A stretch of DNA of 64,000 bases, from contig NZ_CP016180.1 of assembly GCF_013377295.1 (NCBI RefSeq), forward strand, positions 1,364,001 to 1,428,000, written 5' to 3'. The notes beneath the pieces are model-generated. The model was not told the origin of the DNA. It worked only from the letters and a program-made list of their open reading frames with translations, and did no database searches. Positions 18,979-30,075 of this stretch are shown one piece after another (within the stretch, counting starts at the first letter, position 1; every line of letters starts with the position of its first letter). The stretch comes from Pasteurella skyensis (GTDB taxonomy: Bacteria > Pseudomonadota > Gammaproteobacteria > Enterobacterales > Pasteurellaceae). Made by a program: the position numbers and the translations under genes.

Positions 18979-20130
18979 TTATTTTAACTGCTCTTCAATA
19001 ACACCGCCACCTAAACAAACTTCACCAAGATAAAAGACAGCGGATTGACCTGGAGTTACAGCAATTTGAGGCTCATCAAAAATGACCTTAATGGTATCAT
19101 CATCAATAGGCTGAATTTCACAAGCAACATCAGTTTGGCGATAACGTGTTTTGACAGTACAACGTAAATTTTTACGAATAGGTTGACGATCGACCCAATG
19201 TAATTGTTGAGCAATTAAACCAGTTGAAAGTAATGCACTGTTATCGTGTCCCTGTGCCACAATCAACTCATTATTGATTAAATCTTTCTCCACCACATAC
19301 CAAGGCTCTTCAGATTTATTTTTTAAACCACCAATACCTAAGCCCTTGCGTTGCCCCAAGGTGTGATACATCAAGCCTTGATGTTGACCTATTACTTCAC
19401 CACCAATGGTTTTGATATTACCGACTTGAGCAGGAAGATAGCGGGCTAAAAAGTCTTTAAACTTACGCTCACCTATAAAACAGATCCCTGTGGAATCTTT
19501 TTTCTCCGCAGTGACTAAACCTAAATCCTCGGCAATTTGGCGAACAATAGGTTTTTCTAGTTCACCGACGGGAAATAAACTTTGAGCTACTTGATCTTTA
19601 CTTAAAGTATATAAAAAATAACTTTGATCTTTATTCGCATCTAAACCACGTAATAACTGAGATTGTCCCTCAAGATCACGACGACGTACATAATGCCCTG
19701 TTGCAATATAATCAGCACCTAAATCTTCTGCAGCGTATTCTAAAAAAGCTTTAAATTTGATCTCTTTATTGCATAAAATATCCGGATTTGGTGTTCGTCC
19801 TGCTTTATATTCACTTAAAAAGTGCTCAAAGACATTATCCCAATATTCTGCGGCAAAGTTAATTTTATGTAGCTTAATGCCTAATTTATCACATACCGCT
19901 TGAGCATCAGCTAAATCAGCCGCAGCGGTACAATAATCGGTATCATCATCTTCTTCCCAATTCTTCATAAACAAGCCTTCCACTTGGTAACCTTGTTGTT
20001 GAAGAATAAACGCAGAGACCGATGAGTCTACTCCCCCAGACATTCCACAGATAACCTTTTTCGTCGCATTTTCAGTTAACTGGCAAGCGGTCACTTGTGA
20101 GCAATTATTTACAAATGTTTGTGATTTCAT
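18979..20130 (-). CDS. mnmA: tRNA-specific 2-thiouridylase MnmA
   Basis: MnmA makes the 2-thiouridine at the wobble position of Lys, Glu and Gln tRNAs. The PP-loop is GMSGGVDSS (about residues 29-37). The catalytic cysteines are in [12 protein letters not shown] and [12 protein letters not shown]. At 383 aa it is slightly longer than E. coli MnmA because of a leader before the PP-loop. That leader is encoded partly by a USS core (CAAGCGGTCAC), a common place for uptake signals in this family. It starts five bases after the nqrM stop. Confidence 0.95.
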   Translation of the reverse strand: MKSQTFVNNCSQVTACQLTENATKKVICGMSGGVDSSVSAFILQQQGYQVEGLFMKNWEEDDDTDYCTAAADLADAQAVCDKLGIKLHKINFAAEYWDNVFEHFLSEYKAGRTPNPDILCNKEIKFKAFLEYAAEDLGADYIATGHYVRRRDLEGQSQLLRGLDANKDQSYFLYTLSKDQVAQSLFPVGELEKPIVRQIAEDLGLVTAEKKDSTGICFIGERKFKDFLARYLPAQVGNIKTIGGEVIGQHQGLMYHTLGQRKGLGIGGLKNKSEEPWYVVEKDLINNELIVAQGHDNSALLSTGLIAQQLHWVDRQPIRKNLRCTVKTRYRQTDVACEIQPIDDDTIKVIFDEPQIAVTPGQSAVFYLGEVCLGGGVIEEQLK

Positions 20131-20135
20131 ACCCT

Positions 20136-20381
20136 TTACTTCACTTCATAAAAAGAGGAATTTTGTTTAAAACGCTCAAGTTCTGTTGGATCTGCTTGAC
20201 CTTTTTCAACCTTATCTTTTAAGTTGTCACAAGGCTCTTCACAGTCACACATTTTTTCCATTCCTAATGCAGAGATCCCCCCACAACTTCCTTTAATTGT
20301 TTTACCTTTAACAATATAGCCAATTGACATTGCAAAAATGATTGCAAGAAAAAAGCCAAAGGTTAATAAAATAGTTTCCAT
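20136..20381 (-). CDS. nqrM: Na+-NQR maturation protein NqrM
   Basis: An 81-aa protein with one N-terminal membrane helix and a cysteine cluster ([21 protein letters not shown]). NqrM is needed for iron insertion or maturation of the sodium-pumping NADH:quinone reductase. It lies between apbE and mnmA, directly downstream of the nqr operon, the usual arrangement. Confidence 0.93.
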   Translation of the reverse strand: METILLTFGFFLAIIFAMSIGYIVKGKTIKGSCGGISALGMEKMCDCEEPCDNLKDKVEKGQADPTELERFKQNSSFYEVK

Positions 20382-20401
20382 TTATCACTCCAAATAATCA
20401 A

Positions 20402-21442
20402 TTATAAATGTGTTAATTTCTTAAATTCACTCGACATTTTAGTCTCATAGCCATTATCTGTTTTAATAATTAAAAAAATCGCTAAATGTTCTCTTTCTGC
20501 AATTTCTAATGCTTTATCTGTACCAAGTACAAACAACCCTGTCGCTAAACCATCTGCTTTCATTGATGTATTTGCTAATACGGTAATAGAGGCAAGATTA
20601 TGGCTAATTGGTTTTAGCTGTTTTGGATCAATAATATGCGATAAACGATTTCCTTCGTCATCTTCAAAATAATTACGATAACTTCCTGATGTGGCTATAC
20701 CTAAGTTACTAATCGGCACTAAAATTTGAATTTCTTGACCCTGCACTAAAGTTGGTTTTTCTATAGCAATTTGCCAATCATCTTTATGTATATTCTTCCC
20801 TTTGGCTCTTAGCTCGCCGCCAATCTCTACAAGATAATTTTCAATGCCTAGTTGTTCTAAATATTGTGCCAACTTATCAACGCCAAATCCTTTTGCAATA
20901 GAAGAAGTATCAATATACACCTTTGAGTGAGTTTTCACTAAACTAAATTGATTATTTTCAGACAAAAGTCTAATTTTATTAATTCCAACTGCTTGTGATT
21001 TTTCTGCGATTTGTTGTTCTGTTGGTGCTTGATTTAATCGTTTATCAGGTCCAAATCCCCATAAATTGACTAAAGGTCCAACGGTAATATCTAACGCACC
21101 TTGAGTGATTTTATTTAACTCAAATGCACTTTTAACAACTGTTGCAAAGTCTTTAGAAATCACAAAAGGTTTATTTATTTCTATCGATTGATTAAAACGA
21201 CTAATTTCAGAATCTTTTTGATAGGTAGACATCGCATTATTCACCCCCACCAACAAATGATCTATTTCTTTTTTTATCTCTGCTGGTTTAAGCAATTCTT
21301 TGGTATGCTCATCAATATATTTAATATGATAAGTCGTTCCCATCGTTTTTCCTTCAAGACTGATTTGCTCCGACTCTTGATTACACCCACTCAATAAAAA
21401 CAATGCCAGTGCCAACGCACTAAACAGTTTTAATTTATTCAT
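20402..21442 (-). CDS. apbE: FAD:protein FMN transferase ApbE
   Basis: ApbE covalently attaches FMN to threonines of NqrB and NqrC, using FAD. The signal peptide ends in the lipobox LLSGC, so the mature protein is a periplasmic lipoprotein. Family motifs are MGTTYHIKY, DTSSIAKGFGVDKLA and VEIGGELRAKGKN. At 346 aa it is full length. It follows nqrF after a strong hairpin, and its target SGAT motifs are present in NqrB and NqrC here. Confidence 0.95.
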   Translation of the reverse strand: MNKLKLFSALALALFLLSGCNQESEQISLEGKTMGTTYHIKYIDEHTKELLKPAEIKKEIDHLLVGVNNAMSTYQKDSEISRFNQSIEINKPFVISKDFATVVKSAFELNKITQGALDITVGPLVNLWGFGPDKRLNQAPTEQQIAEKSQAVGINKIRLLSENNQFSLVKTHSKVYIDTSSIAKGFGVDKLAQYLEQLGIENYLVEIGGELRAKGKNIHKDDWQIAIEKPTLVQGQEIQILVPISNLGIATSGSYRNYFEDDEGNRLSHIIDPKQLKPISHNLASITVLANTSMKADGLATGLFVLGTDKALEIAEREHLAIFLIIKTDNGYETKMSSEFKKLTHL

Positions 21443-21498
21443 AGAAACATCCTTCGTACATAAAATTTAAGTTTGCTAATTTTAACATAAAATAAACA

Positions 21499-21540
21499 AA
21501 GCGGTCAGATTTGTAAAAAAATTTGCAAATCTGACCGCTT
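21499..21540 (-). terminator. USS-hairpin terminator between nqrF and apbE
   Basis: A perfect 15-bp stem, AAGCGGTCAGATTTG with CAAATCTGACCGCTT, around a 12-base AT loop. Both arms contain a full Actinobacillus-type USS core. The position after nqrF indicates attenuation or termination before apbE. Confidence 0.75.
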
Positions 21541-21605
21541 GTTTTTGTTTGATCTCGTAAAAACGTAGCACGCTACCTCTCTACAAATCTTTATCAATGC
21601 TCTAA

Positions 21606-22832
21606 TTAGCCACCGAAATCATCAAGTAAGATGTTTTCATCTTCAACACCTAGATCTTTTAGCATACCAATTACAGCTGCATTCATCATTGGAGGTCCAC
21701 ACATATAGTATTCACAATCTTCTGGTGCTTCGTGATCTTTTAAGTAGTTTTCATAAAGCACATTGTGAATAAAGCCCGTGTAACCAGTCCAATTATCATC
21801 AGGTTGTGGATCTGAAAGTGCTACGTGCCATTCAAAGTTTTCATTCTCTTTTGCAAGCGTATCAAAATCATTTACATAGAACATTTCACGTTTTGATCTT
21901 GCACCATACCAGAATGACATTTTACGTTTTGATTTCAAACGTTTTAGTTGGTCAAAGATATGTGAACGCATTGGTGCCATACCCGCACCACCACCGATAA
22001 ATACCATTTCAGCATCGGTGTCTTTCGCAAAGAATTCACCGAATGGACCTGAAATTGTGACTTTATCCCCTGCTTTAAGTGACCAAATGTATGATGACAT
22101 TTGACCCGGTGGAACATCTGGATTACGAGGAGGAGGCGTTGCAATACGTACGTTTAGCATAATAATGCCTCTCTCTTCTGGGTATGAAGCCATTGAGTAA
22201 GCACGTACGATAGGTTCATCAACCTTAGATACATAACGCCATAAATCAAATTTGTCCCAATCTTCGTGGTACTCTTTTGGAATATCAAAATCTTTATAAG
22301 CCACAGTATGTGGTTCAGCTTCGATTTGAATGTAACCACCCGCACGGAATGGCACATCTTCACCATCAGGAATTGCCAACTTAAGCTCTTTGATAAAGGT
22401 TGCCTCATTATCGTTAGAAATAACGGTACATTCCCATTTTTTTACACCAAAGATCTCTTCTGGTAACTCAACATCCATATTGCTTTTTACACTAACTTGA
22501 CAAGATAAGCGATAACCCTCTTGTGCTTCACGTTTAGTAATATGCGAAAGCTCAGTTGGTAGGATTTCACCTCCACCACTTTTTACTTTAACCACACATT
22601 GACCACAAGAGCCACCGCCCCCACAAGCTGAAGAAACAAAAATACCTTTGCTACCTAGTGCATTTAGTAGTTTTCCTCCAGCAGGTAATGTAATTGCTTT
22701 TTCAGGATCATCATTGATTGAAATGGTAATATCGCCTGAATCTACTAATTTTGATTTAGCCACTAAAATAAGTGCGGCTAATGCAAATACGATTGCAGTA
22801 AATACGATAATACCGAAAATAAAATTACTCAT
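21606..22832 (-). CDS. nqrF: Na+-NQR subunit F (NADH-oxidising, 2Fe-2S/FAD)
   Basis: NqrF accepts electrons from NADH and passes them through FAD and a 2Fe-2S centre. It has one N-terminal membrane helix, the ferredoxin-type cluster motif [10 protein letters not shown] with an upstream and a downstream cysteine, the FAD-binding [11 protein letters not shown], and an NADH-binding [12 protein letters not shown] and C-terminal YYMCGPPMM. It is 408 aa and the last gene of nqrABCDEF. Confidence 0.97.
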   Translation of the reverse strand: MSNFIFGIIVFTAIVFALAALILVAKSKLVDSGDITISINDDPEKAITLPAGGKLLNALGSKGIFVSSACGGGGSCGQCVVKVKSGGGEILPTELSHITKREAQEGYRLSCQVSVKSNMDVELPEEIFGVKKWECTVISNDNEATFIKELKLAIPDGEDVPFRAGGYIQIEAEPHTVAYKDFDIPKEYHEDWDKFDLWRYVSKVDEPIVRAYSMASYPEERGIIMLNVRIATPPPRNPDVPPGQMSSYIWSLKAGDKVTISGPFGEFFAKDTDAEMVFIGGGAGMAPMRSHIFDQLKRLKSKRKMSFWYGARSKREMFYVNDFDTLAKENENFEWHVALSDPQPDDNWTGYTGFIHNVLYENYLKDHEAPEDCEYYMCGPPMMNAAVIGMLKDLGVEDENILLDDFGG

Positions 22833-22844
22833 TCGATATGCTCC

Positions 22845-23441
22845 TTATAGTTGAATACCTGAAAATGACATAAATCCTAATGCCATTAAACCAGCGGTAA
22901 TAAAGGTAATTCCTAAACCACGAAGTCCTGCTGGAATATCCGCATATTTTAACTTCTCTGTGATCCCTGCAAGAGCAACGATGGCTAACATCCAACCTGT
23001 ACCAGCGCCAATACCGTAAACCACTGATTCTGCAAAATTATATTCACGTTGTACCATAAATGATACACCACCAAAAATTGCACAGTTTACAGTGATTAGT
23101 GGTAAGAAAATACCTAATGCATTATAAAGTGCTGGTACAAACTTATCTAAAAACATTTCTAGAATTTGTACTAATGCAGCGATAACACCGATAAAGGTAA
23201 TAAAGTTAAGGAAGGTTAAATCAACCCCTTCAACAAGTGCATTTTCTTTTAGTACGTGAACATAAACTAATTGGTTTACAGGTACTGAAATACCTAAAAC
23301 CACGATTACTGCAATACCTAAACCAAAAGCCGTTGATACTTTTTTAGATACCGCAAGGAATGTACACATACCAAGGAAGAAAGACAGTGCCATATTTTCA
23401 ATAAATACAGATTTTACAAATAGACTAATATAATGTTCCAT
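22845..23441 (-). CDS. nqrE: Na+-NQR subunit E
   Basis: A 198-aa integral membrane subunit with six predicted helices, homologous to NqrD and RnfA. The conserved cysteines FLGMCTF and TVNCAIFGG lie in half-helices; in the known enzyme these ligate an intramembrane iron centre together with NqrD. It is spaced 12 bases before nqrF and two bases after nqrD, within the operon. Confidence 0.96.
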   Translation of the reverse strand: MEHYISLFVKSVFIENMALSFFLGMCTFLAVSKKVSTAFGLGIAVIVVLGISVPVNQLVYVHVLKENALVEGVDLTFLNFITFIGVIAALVQILEMFLDKFVPALYNALGIFLPLITVNCAIFGGVSFMVQREYNFAESVVYGIGAGTGWMLAIVALAGITEKLKYADIPAGLRGLGITFITAGLMALGFMSFSGIQL

Positions 23442-23443
23442 TA

Positions 23444-24070
23444 TTATTTCTCCACTTGTTCAGGTTTGAGAGTACGAAGCCCCCAAATTAAAAAACCGAT
23501 GATAAAGAACGCACTTGGAGCAAGTAAGAACAAGCCATTTGTTTGATACCAACCACCATCTTGAATGGTTTGGAAAACAGTCATTCCAAATAATTTTCCT
23601 GAACCAATTAGCTCACGAATAAAGGCAACAGTCACAAGAATTGCACCATAACCTAAACCATTTCCGATACCATCCACAAAACTTTCTAATGGTGCAGATT
23701 TCATTGCAAAGGCTTCTGCACGTCCCATTACGATACAGTTTGTAATAATCAAACCAACGAATACCGAAAGCTGTTTAGACAAACCATAAGCATAAGCACG
23801 TAATATTTGGTCAACCAAAATTACTAATGATGCAATAATTGCCATTTGCACAATAATACGCACACTGTTAGGAATATAGTTACGGATAATTGAAATAAAC
23901 AAGTTTGAGAATGCTGTTACAAAAATTACCGCAAATGTCATTACCACTGCAGTTTCTAATTTTGTGGTTACCGCTAACGCAGAACAGATACCCAAAATTT
24001 GCAATGCAATTGGGTTATTATCCATTACGGGTGATAACAATAACTTTTTCATATTTGATTTATCTGCCAT
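23444..24070 (-). CDS. nqrD: Na+-NQR subunit D
   Basis: A 208-aa integral membrane subunit, homologous to RnfE. The cysteine-containing half-helices [10 protein letters not shown] and [13 protein letters not shown] match the intramembrane iron-binding sites shared with NqrE. The start overlaps the nqrC stop by one base, so the two are translationally coupled. Confidence 0.96.
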   Translation of the reverse strand: MADKSNMKKLLLSPVMDNNPIALQILGICSALAVTTKLETAVVMTFAVIFVTAFSNLFISIIRNYIPNSVRIIVQMAIIASLVILVDQILRAYAYGLSKQLSVFVGLIITNCIVMGRAEAFAMKSAPLESFVDGIGNGLGYGAILVTVAFIRELIGSGKLFGMTVFQTIQDGGWYQTNGLFLLAPSAFFIIGFLIWGLRTLKPEQVEK

Positions 24071-24843
24071 TAGTTAGCTCCTGCTTTGAGTTTTGCTAAA
24101 TATGGACCGAAGCCATTTTTACTAAACCAGTATTTAAATGTACCATCAACTCCACGAGACGTTAAGGTTGCACCTGATAATGCATCAATTCCGTGCTCTT
24201 TGTCTGATGAACCACCTTTTGCGATAGTGATAGCAGACTCACCTTGTTCATTCAGTAATTTTTTACCTTTAAACTGAGCTTGCCATTTTGGATTTTCAAT
24301 CTCACCACCTAATCCTGGTGTTTCACCTTGCTCATAGTATGTAATACCATTGATAGTATTTCCATCTGGTTGAATAGAAATAAAACCATACATCACAGAC
24401 CATAAGCCTGTTCCATAAATAGGAACAATAACTTGGCTTAATTGATTATCTTCACCTTTTACAAGATATACTTCTGCATATTTTGCACGAGTGCGAATGC
24501 TGGCTTTATCATCATTAGGTAAAATTTTAACATTTTGAGCAGGATCTTTTGCTGCCACTTTTGCATCAAAGTTTTTAATACCTTCAACATAGTCCCCTGT
24601 TGCCAAATCTACAATTCGAGGTTCAATGTTTTTAGTATAAATTTGCTTCACTTCTTTTTTAGTTACATCACCCTTTAATAAACCTGCCACATTTAAAATG
24701 TTTTTTTGTTTATCTAATGCTTTTTGTTCTTCTTGTGCTGATTTTAATAATACTGCCGATCCAGCTACAATAATTGAACAAACTAAACTTAACAGAACAA
24801 CAATTGAAATTGTTCCGCCAATGCTATCTTTATTCTTAAACAT
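24070..24843 (-). CDS. nqrC: Na+-NQR subunit C (covalent FMN)
   Basis: A periplasm-facing flavoprotein with one N-terminal membrane helix. The covalent FMN site is SGATLTS near the C-terminus, the threonine being the attachment residue modified by ApbE. The start at 24843 ([11 protein letters not shown]) matches the family and overlaps the nqrB end by eight bases; a longer frame from 24903 is not used. It is 257 aa. Confidence 0.96.
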   Translation of the reverse strand: MFKNKDSIGGTISIVVLLSLVCSIIVAGSAVLLKSAQEEQKALDKQKNILNVAGLLKGDVTKKEVKQIYTKNIEPRIVDLATGDYVEGIKNFDAKVAAKDPAQNVKILPNDDKASIRTRAKYAEVYLVKGEDNQLSQVIVPIYGTGLWSVMYGFISIQPDGNTINGITYYEQGETPGLGGEIENPKWQAQFKGKKLLNEQGESAITIAKGGSSDKEHGIDALSGATLTSRGVDGTFKYWFSKNGFGPYLAKLKAGAN

Positions 24844-26068
24844 TACGAGCTCTCCGACGTTTGATATTAGCTTGAACAACAACATAGTCAAATAATGGTG
24901 CAAACAAGTTAGCGAATAAAATGGCTAACATCATACCTTCTGGGTATGCAGGGTTTGCTACACGAATAATGACACACATTGTACCGATTAATGTTCCATA
25001 CCACCATTTGCCTTTATTGGTAAATGATGCAGACACAGGGTCAGTTGCCATAAAGAACATACCAAGTGCAAAACCACCTAATACTAAATGCCAATACCAA
25101 GGCATTGCAAACATTGAGTTAGTTTCTGAGCCAATAAAATTGAATAATGTCGATGCTGCAATCATACCGATCATTACACCTGCAATAATTCGCCAAGAAG
25201 CAATACGTGTAAAGACAATGATTGCGGCACCAATTATAAGCATTAAGGTTGAGACTTCACCCATAGAACCTGGAATGTTGCCTAAGAATGCATCCATCCA
25301 AGTAATGGATTGACCTGTTACTGAATGCGTTAATGCACCTTGACCACCAGCTGCCCATTGGGAAAGAGCAGTTGCACCAGAAAAACCATCTGCAGCAGTC
25401 CAAACCATATCCCCTGAAATTTGAGCAGGATAAGCAAAGAATAAAAATGCACGACCCGCTAATGCAGGGTTCATAAAGTTTTTACCCACACCACCAAATA
25501 TTTCTTTAGCTACAACTACCCCAAAACTTGCCGCTAATGCTGCTTGCCATAATGGTAATGTTGGTGGAACAATCAATGCGAGTAGAATAGAAGTAACGAA
25601 GAAACCTTCATTAATTTCGTGACCACGCACCATTGCAAATACGACTTCCCAGAAACCACCCACTAAGAAAATGGTTAAATAAATAGGAAGAAAATAGGTT
25701 GCGCCTAAGAGCATTTTACTAAATATACCAGCATCATTGCTTAAGGTTGCCCCTAACATATCTGATAAACCGTAGTGCCAGTTATTTACAAGACTATCTG
25801 CTAATGATCCTAAATGATGTGTAGCTGCAATGGCTTGTTCACCCACATTGAACATTCCATAAAACATTGCAGGAAACAAAGCTAACCAAACAATAATCAT
25901 CATTCGTTTTGAATCTATAGCATCACGAACGTGAGAGTCTTTTTTGGTTACTGTTCCTTGCGTATAAAAAATGGTATAAGCTGCTTCAAATAAAGTATAG
26001 AATTTTTCATACTTTCCACCTTTATGAAAGGCAGGTTCCATTTTTTCAAAAAGATTGTTTAATCCCAT
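24836..26068 (-). CDS. nqrB: Na+-NQR subunit B (covalent FMN, riboflavin, quinone)
   Basis: The large membrane subunit that forms the sodium-translocation path. The start at 26068 ([14 protein letters not shown]) gives 410 aa, one base after the nqrA stop; an upstream ATG at 26086 overlaps nqrA and is less likely. The FMN attachment motif is [12 protein letters not shown] stretch of about ten membrane helices includes NPALAGRAF, conserved in NqrB/RnfD. Confidence 0.96.
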   Translation of the reverse strand: MGLNNLFEKMEPAFHKGGKYEKFYTLFEAAYTIFYTQGTVTKKDSHVRDAIDSKRMMIIVWLALFPAMFYGMFNVGEQAIAATHHLGSLADSLVNNWHYGLSDMLGATLSNDAGIFSKMLLGATYFLPIYLTIFLVGGFWEVVFAMVRGHEINEGFFVTSILLALIVPPTLPLWQAALAASFGVVVAKEIFGGVGKNFMNPALAGRAFLFFAYPAQISGDMVWTAADGFSGATALSQWAAGGQGALTHSVTGQSITWMDAFLGNIPGSMGEVSTLMLIIGAAIIVFTRIASWRIIAGVMIGMIAASTLFNFIGSETNSMFAMPWYWHLVLGGFALGMFFMATDPVSASFTNKGKWWYGTLIGTMCVIIRVANPAYPEGMMLAILFANLFAPLFDYVVVQANIKRRRARNV

Positions 26069-26069
26069 T

Positions 26070-27410
26070 TTAACCTTCCTTCTCAATTTTTTCTAACGCC
26101 TGACGCAAGAGAGGACCGTACTCATTTTTACCTGGGCAAACAAAGGTACAAAGTGCCAAATCTTCTTCATCCAACTCTAAGCAGCCTAAGTTCTGTGCAG
26201 AATCAGTGTCGCCAGCAGCTAAATCACGTAATAATAATGTTGGAATGATATCTAATGGCATCACGCGTTCATAAGCACCGATTGGCACCATTGCACGTTC
26301 ACCACCGTGTAAAGCAGTATTAAAATTAAATAATTTTTTACTGAAATGACCTAAGGTTGTACGTGTGATAGAGAATTTCTCTTTACCTGGCATAATCCAA
26401 CCAAATAATTCTTTTTGACGTCCTTCAGCTAGCACTGAAACTTGCAAAGCATAACGCCCTAAATAATCAACAGGACCTTCTGCTTTCGCTCCGCTTAATA
26501 CAGAACCTGAAATCACTCGATTTTCCCCTTCTTTTAACTCATTATTGGTTAATTGAGAAAGGTTTGCTCCAATACATGTTCTTACTAAACGAGGTTCTTT
26601 AACTTGAGGACCTGCTAAAGATACAATTCGATCAACGTATAATTCACCTGTAGTAAATAATTTACCTATCGCAATTACATCTTGATAATTGATGTACCAA
26701 ACTGATTTAGAAATACTCACAGGATCAATAAAATGAATATGCGTCCCACTCAACCCTGCTGGGTGTGGACCTTCAAATTCGTGAATTTTTAAATTAGGTA
26801 GATCAACCGTTGGGATATTACTTCCACCAGCTTTACAAAGATGAACAGGACTCTCATCTAAATGACCTAACACAGTTAAACCATTGATAAAATCTTGCCA
26901 ATGTGCTTTTAGGATAACTTCAGGATTTGCAGCTAATGGATTAGTATCCATCGCATTCACAAAAATTGAGGAAGGTTTACTGTCAATTGCAGGAGTTTTA
27001 CTAAATGGACGACTACGAAATGCTGTCCACATACCTGAATCTACTAAATTTTGTTTCACTTGATCTGCGTTTAATGTAGCAAGTTCTGATACATCATAGC
27101 GAGAAAAAGTAATCTGCTCCGAACCCTCAACGCTAATTACAACTGATTGAAGAACACGTCTTTCACCACGATTAATCGCTGTGATTGTACCGCTTGCTGG
27201 AGCTGTAAAAACAACGCCTAAATTCTTTTTATCTTCAAAAAGAACCTGACCTTTTTTTACAACATCGCCCACTCGAACTTTCATCGATGGACGCATTCCC
27301 ACATACTCTTCACCCAGTATCGCAACTTCATTCACGGTATTACCGTCTTGGATTACCTGTGCTGGTTTCCCATCAATAGGAAGATCCAAGCCTTGTTTAA
27401 TTGTAATCAT
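26070..27410 (-). CDS. nqrA: Na+-NQR subunit A
   Basis: The cytoplasmic subunit, which contributes to quinone interaction. The start at 27410 ([16 protein letters not shown]) matches the family; the 17-codon extension to 27461 does not. At 446 aa it is full length, with the biotinyl-lipoyl-like region [12 protein letters not shown] near residue 70 and a C-terminal [20 protein letters not shown]. First gene of the operon; the 365-base region to nfuA must hold its promoter. Confidence 0.96.
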   Translation of the reverse strand: MITIKQGLDLPIDGKPAQVIQDGNTVNEVAILGEEYVGMRPSMKVRVGDVVKKGQVLFEDKKNLGVVFTAPASGTITAINRGERRVLQSVVISVEGSEQITFSRYDVSELATLNADQVKQNLVDSGMWTAFRSRPFSKTPAIDSKPSSIFVNAMDTNPLAANPEVILKAHWQDFINGLTVLGHLDESPVHLCKAGGSNIPTVDLPNLKIHEFEGPHPAGLSGTHIHFIDPVSISKSVWYINYQDVIAIGKLFTTGELYVDRIVSLAGPQVKEPRLVRTCIGANLSQLTNNELKEGENRVISGSVLSGAKAEGPVDYLGRYALQVSVLAEGRQKELFGWIMPGKEKFSITRTTLGHFSKKLFNFNTALHGGERAMVPIGAYERVMPLDIIPTLLLRDLAAGDTDSAQNLGCLELDEEDLALCTFVCPGKNEYGPLLRQALEKIEKEG

Positions 27411-27775
27411 AATTATTTGCACTACTTTTATTGGGTTAATACAATGATTGCAAAACTGCAATCCCGTTATTGAGTTACAGTGAAAATAAGAATAAACACT
27501 CCACTTATTCTTAAAACACGCTGCTAATTTCTCAAATCTCGTTTTCTATAATTAACAATTTGCCCTAAGGAAAATGTAAAATAGAAATAAACAGGGTATT
27601 CTACCTAAAAAACCCCCTTGAGTTCTACTTAAAAAGTAACTTTTTTGTATTTTAAGTCTGAAATTTTAACAACTCGTAACAATAAATAAACAAATTCACC
27701 TAAAATTTGATACTGGTCAAATTTAATAATCACAGGTAGAATACGCTTACTTTTAGAAATCATAATGGAATTTGA
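27411..27775. promoter_or_regulatory. Divergent nqrA/nfuA control region
   Basis: A 365-base region without a gene. It contains an eight-bp inverted repeat, AAGAATAA at 27488 and TTATTCTT at 27505, nine bases apart, which could be an operator or a small hairpin in the nqr leader. On the other side, ATGGAATTTGAATGA just before nfuA is a four-codon frame whose stop overlaps the nfuA start. No recognised regulator site. Confidence 0.4.
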
Positions 27776-28357
27776 ATGAATATTACTATATCAGAAAATG
27801 CACAACTTCATTTTAAAAAACTACTTAAAGAGCAAGATGAAGGAACCCATATCCGTATTTTTGTTGTCAATCCGGGCACGCCACGTGCTGAATGTGGTGT
27901 TTCATACTGCCCTGCTGATGCTGTTGAAGAATCTGATACAGAAATAAAGTTTAATTATTTTTCTGCTTTTATTGATGATATGAGTATCAATTTTCTAGAA
28001 GATGCTGAAATTGATTATGTCACTGATGACTTTGGTGCTCAATTAACAATGAAAGCCCCTAATGCAAAAATGCAAAAAGTAGCTGATGATGCCCCACTTA
28101 TCGAACGTATTGATTATGTTCTTCAAACTCAAATTAATCCACAACTTGCTAATCACGGGGGAATGGCAACCCTCACTCAATTAACGGATGATGGTATTGT
28201 AGTATTACAATTTGGTGGTGGTTGTAACGGTTGCTCAATGATTGATGTAACCTTAAAAGAAGGTATTGAAAAACAGCTTATTAGTATTTTTGGTGATGAA
28301 ATCAAAGGCGTTCAAGATGCAACTGAACATCAAGCAGGTGAACATTCTTATTACTAA
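27776..28357 (+). CDS. nfuA: Fe/S biogenesis protein NfuA
   Basis: NfuA carries 4Fe-4S clusters to targets and helps under oxidative stress. It has a degenerate A-type domain (about residues 1-95) and a C-terminal Nfu domain with the cluster-binding [17 protein letters not shown]. The length, 193 aa, is standard. The start is preceded by GGAATTTG. It is divergent from the nqr operon, whose subunit F needs an Fe/S cluster; a functional link is plausible but not shown. Confidence 0.96.
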   Translation: MNITISENAQLHFKKLLKEQDEGTHIRIFVVNPGTPRAECGVSYCPADAVEESDTEIKFNYFSAFIDDMSINFLEDAEIDYVTDDFGAQLTMKAPNAKMQKVADDAPLIERIDYVLQTQINPQLANHGGMATLTQLTDDGIVVLQFGGGCNGCSMIDVTLKEGIEKQLISIFGDEIKGVQDATEHQAGEHSYY

Positions 28358-28409
28358 TTTTTAAGCATAAACAAGCGGTAAGATTATAATGAAAATTTGT
28401 AAATCCTAT

Positions 28410-28433
28410 GTTACCATCACAGGTAACAGTTTT
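28410..28433 (+). terminator. Hairpin after nfuA
   Basis: The six-bp stem GTTACC with GGTAAC is followed by GTTTTAT. A USS core ACAAGCGGTAAGATT lies just upstream. Weak but well placed. Confidence 0.45.
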
Positions 28434-28483
28434 ATATAAAAGAGCTAAATAACACTTACTAAAATAGATAAACTAAGGAGCAA

Positions 28484-28930
28484 ATGATGAAAATTTTTAT
28501 AGCATCAGAAATAGATATTGATAAGATATCCGAATTGTTTAATTTGTACAGAATGTTCTATGAACAACCAGATGATTACCAAGCCAGTAAACAATTCATT
28601 GTTGATAATTTTAAAAATAAGCGTTCTGAAATATTTATATTAGAAGACAACGGAGAATTTATTGCGTTTGTTCAATTGTATACAAATTATTGCCCAATTG
28701 CTCTTGAAAGCTACAAATCCCTATCCGACTTGTATGTTAAACCAGAATATCGTAGAAAAGGTTATGCTTTCACTATTATGCAACATATCATTGATTATTA
28801 TAAAGCAAAAGGTTTTCAAAGACTTACTCTTGAAACAGCAATTGATAATATAGCTGGACAAAAACTCTATGAAAAACTGGGTTATCAAAGAGAAGTTGAT
28901 TTCTTCACTTATCATAAATTACTTAAATAA
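28484..28930 (+). CDS. GNAT family N-acetyltransferase
   Basis: A 148-aa single-domain acetyltransferase. The acetyl-CoA loop is VKPEYRRKGYAFTIM (about residues 86-100), and the C-terminal AGQKLYEKLGYQRE helix-strand is typical. GNAT enzymes acetylate amines of many substrates; the substrate is not predictable. An AAGGAG ribosome-binding site precedes the ATG, and a separate terminator follows, so it is likely monocistronic. Confidence 0.85.
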   Translation: MMKIFIASEIDIDKISELFNLYRMFYEQPDDYQASKQFIVDNFKNKRSEIFILEDNGEFIAFVQLYTNYCPIALESYKSLSDLYVKPEYRRKGYAFTIMQHIIDYYKAKGFQRLTLETAIDNIAGQKLYEKLGYQREVDFFTYHKLLK

Positions 28931-28939
28931 ACTTAGCAG

Positions 28940-28970
28940 AAGGGTATTCAATATCAAAAAATACCCTTTT
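28940..28970 (+). terminator. Intrinsic terminator after GNAT gene
   Basis: The nine-bp stem AAGGGTATT with AATACCCTT is followed by a short T run. Confidence 0.7.
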
Positions 28971-29014
28971 AATTACCTATAAAATACAATTTTCTAATTA
29001 TTTCCATCATAACT

Positions 29015-29983
29015 ATGCTAAACAAAAACTATCGTGGACGTTTTTCTGTTGCACCAATGCTTGATTGGACAACTTCCCATTGTCGCTATTTTCATCGACA
29101 ATTTACCCAACACGCTTTGCTTTATAGCGAGATGATCACTGCCCCAGCAATTTTAAATGCAAAATATGATTTATTGGTGTTTGATCCTGCAGAAAACCCT
29201 GTTGTATTACAACTTGGTGGAAGTGATCCACAACAACTTGCACAATGTGCCAAATTAGTAGAACAGCGTGGTTATACTGAAATTAACCTTAATGTAGGCT
29301 GCCCTTCAGATCGTGTTCAAAATGGAATGTTTGGAGCTTGTTTAATGGCAAATGCAGAGTTAGTAGCACAATGTATTGAAGCAATGAAAAATGAAGTGAC
29401 TATCCCTGTTACTGTTAAACACCGTATTGGCATTGATGAATTAGATAGTTATGAATTTTTGTGTGATTTTATTGAAAAAATACAGCCTGTTTGTGATGAT
29501 TTTATTGTTCACGCACGTAAGGCTTGGCTTTCTGGATTAAGTCCAAAACAAAACCGTGAGGTTCCTCCTTTAAATTATGAGCTAGTGTATCAACTCAAAA
29601 AAGCATATCCTCATTTGAATATCAGTATCAACGGAGGGATTAAAACGATTGAGGAAATTAAACATCATTTACAATTTGTTGATGGTGTAATGGTGGGACG
29701 AGAAGCGTTTCAAAAAACCACTTTATTAGGTTATATTGATCAAGCTATTTTTGATGAAACTGCCCCTATCGTCACCCCCATTCAAGCTGTAGAAAAAATG
29801 TTCCCTTATATCGAACAACAGCTTTCTAAAGGCGTCTTCTTAAATCATATGGTTCGACCAATGCTAAATGCGTTTCAAAGCTGTCGAGGAGCAAAACAGT
29901 GGCGACGTCACCTCAGTGAAAACGCTCATAAACAAGGGGCGGGTATAGAAGTGGTTGAAACTGCATTAAGCTTTATAAAATAA
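29015..29983 (+). CDS. dusA: tRNA-dihydrouridine(20/20a) synthase DusA
   Basis: A flavin enzyme that reduces uridine to dihydrouridine in the tRNA D-loop. The opening [20 protein letters not shown] is specific to the DusA branch rather than DusB or DusC. The catalytic cysteine is in [10 protein letters not shown], and NLNVGCPS and [10 protein letters not shown] are FMN-site blocks. At 322 aa it is close to the normal size. A USS hairpin separates it from the convergent AmpG-like gene. Confidence 0.94.
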   Translation: MLNKNYRGRFSVAPMLDWTTSHCRYFHRQFTQHALLYSEMITAPAILNAKYDLLVFDPAENPVVLQLGGSDPQQLAQCAKLVEQRGYTEINLNVGCPSDRVQNGMFGACLMANAELVAQCIEAMKNEVTIPVTVKHRIGIDELDSYEFLCDFIEKIQPVCDDFIVHARKAWLSGLSPKQNREVPPLNYELVYQLKKAYPHLNISINGGIKTIEEIKHHLQFVDGVMVGREAFQKTTLLGYIDQAIFDETAPIVTPIQAVEKMFPYIEQQLSKGVFLNHMVRPMLNAFQSCRGAKQWRRHLSENAHKQGAGIEVVETALSFIK

Positions 29984-29987
29984 AAGC

Positions 29988-30040
29988 AAGCGGCTACTTA
30001 CTGATAAAAATTTGCAAATTTTTACGTAAATGTAACCGCT
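29988..30040. terminator. USS-hairpin between convergent dusA and AmpG-like gene
   Basis: AAGCGGCTACTT and AATGTAACCGCT form an imperfect stem around AAAAATTTGCAAATTTTT, which is itself palindromic. Placed between two gene ends, it can act in both directions. Confidence 0.7.
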
Positions 30041-30075
30041 ATATAACAAAGTAGCTCTATTCGTCTAAAAACTAA

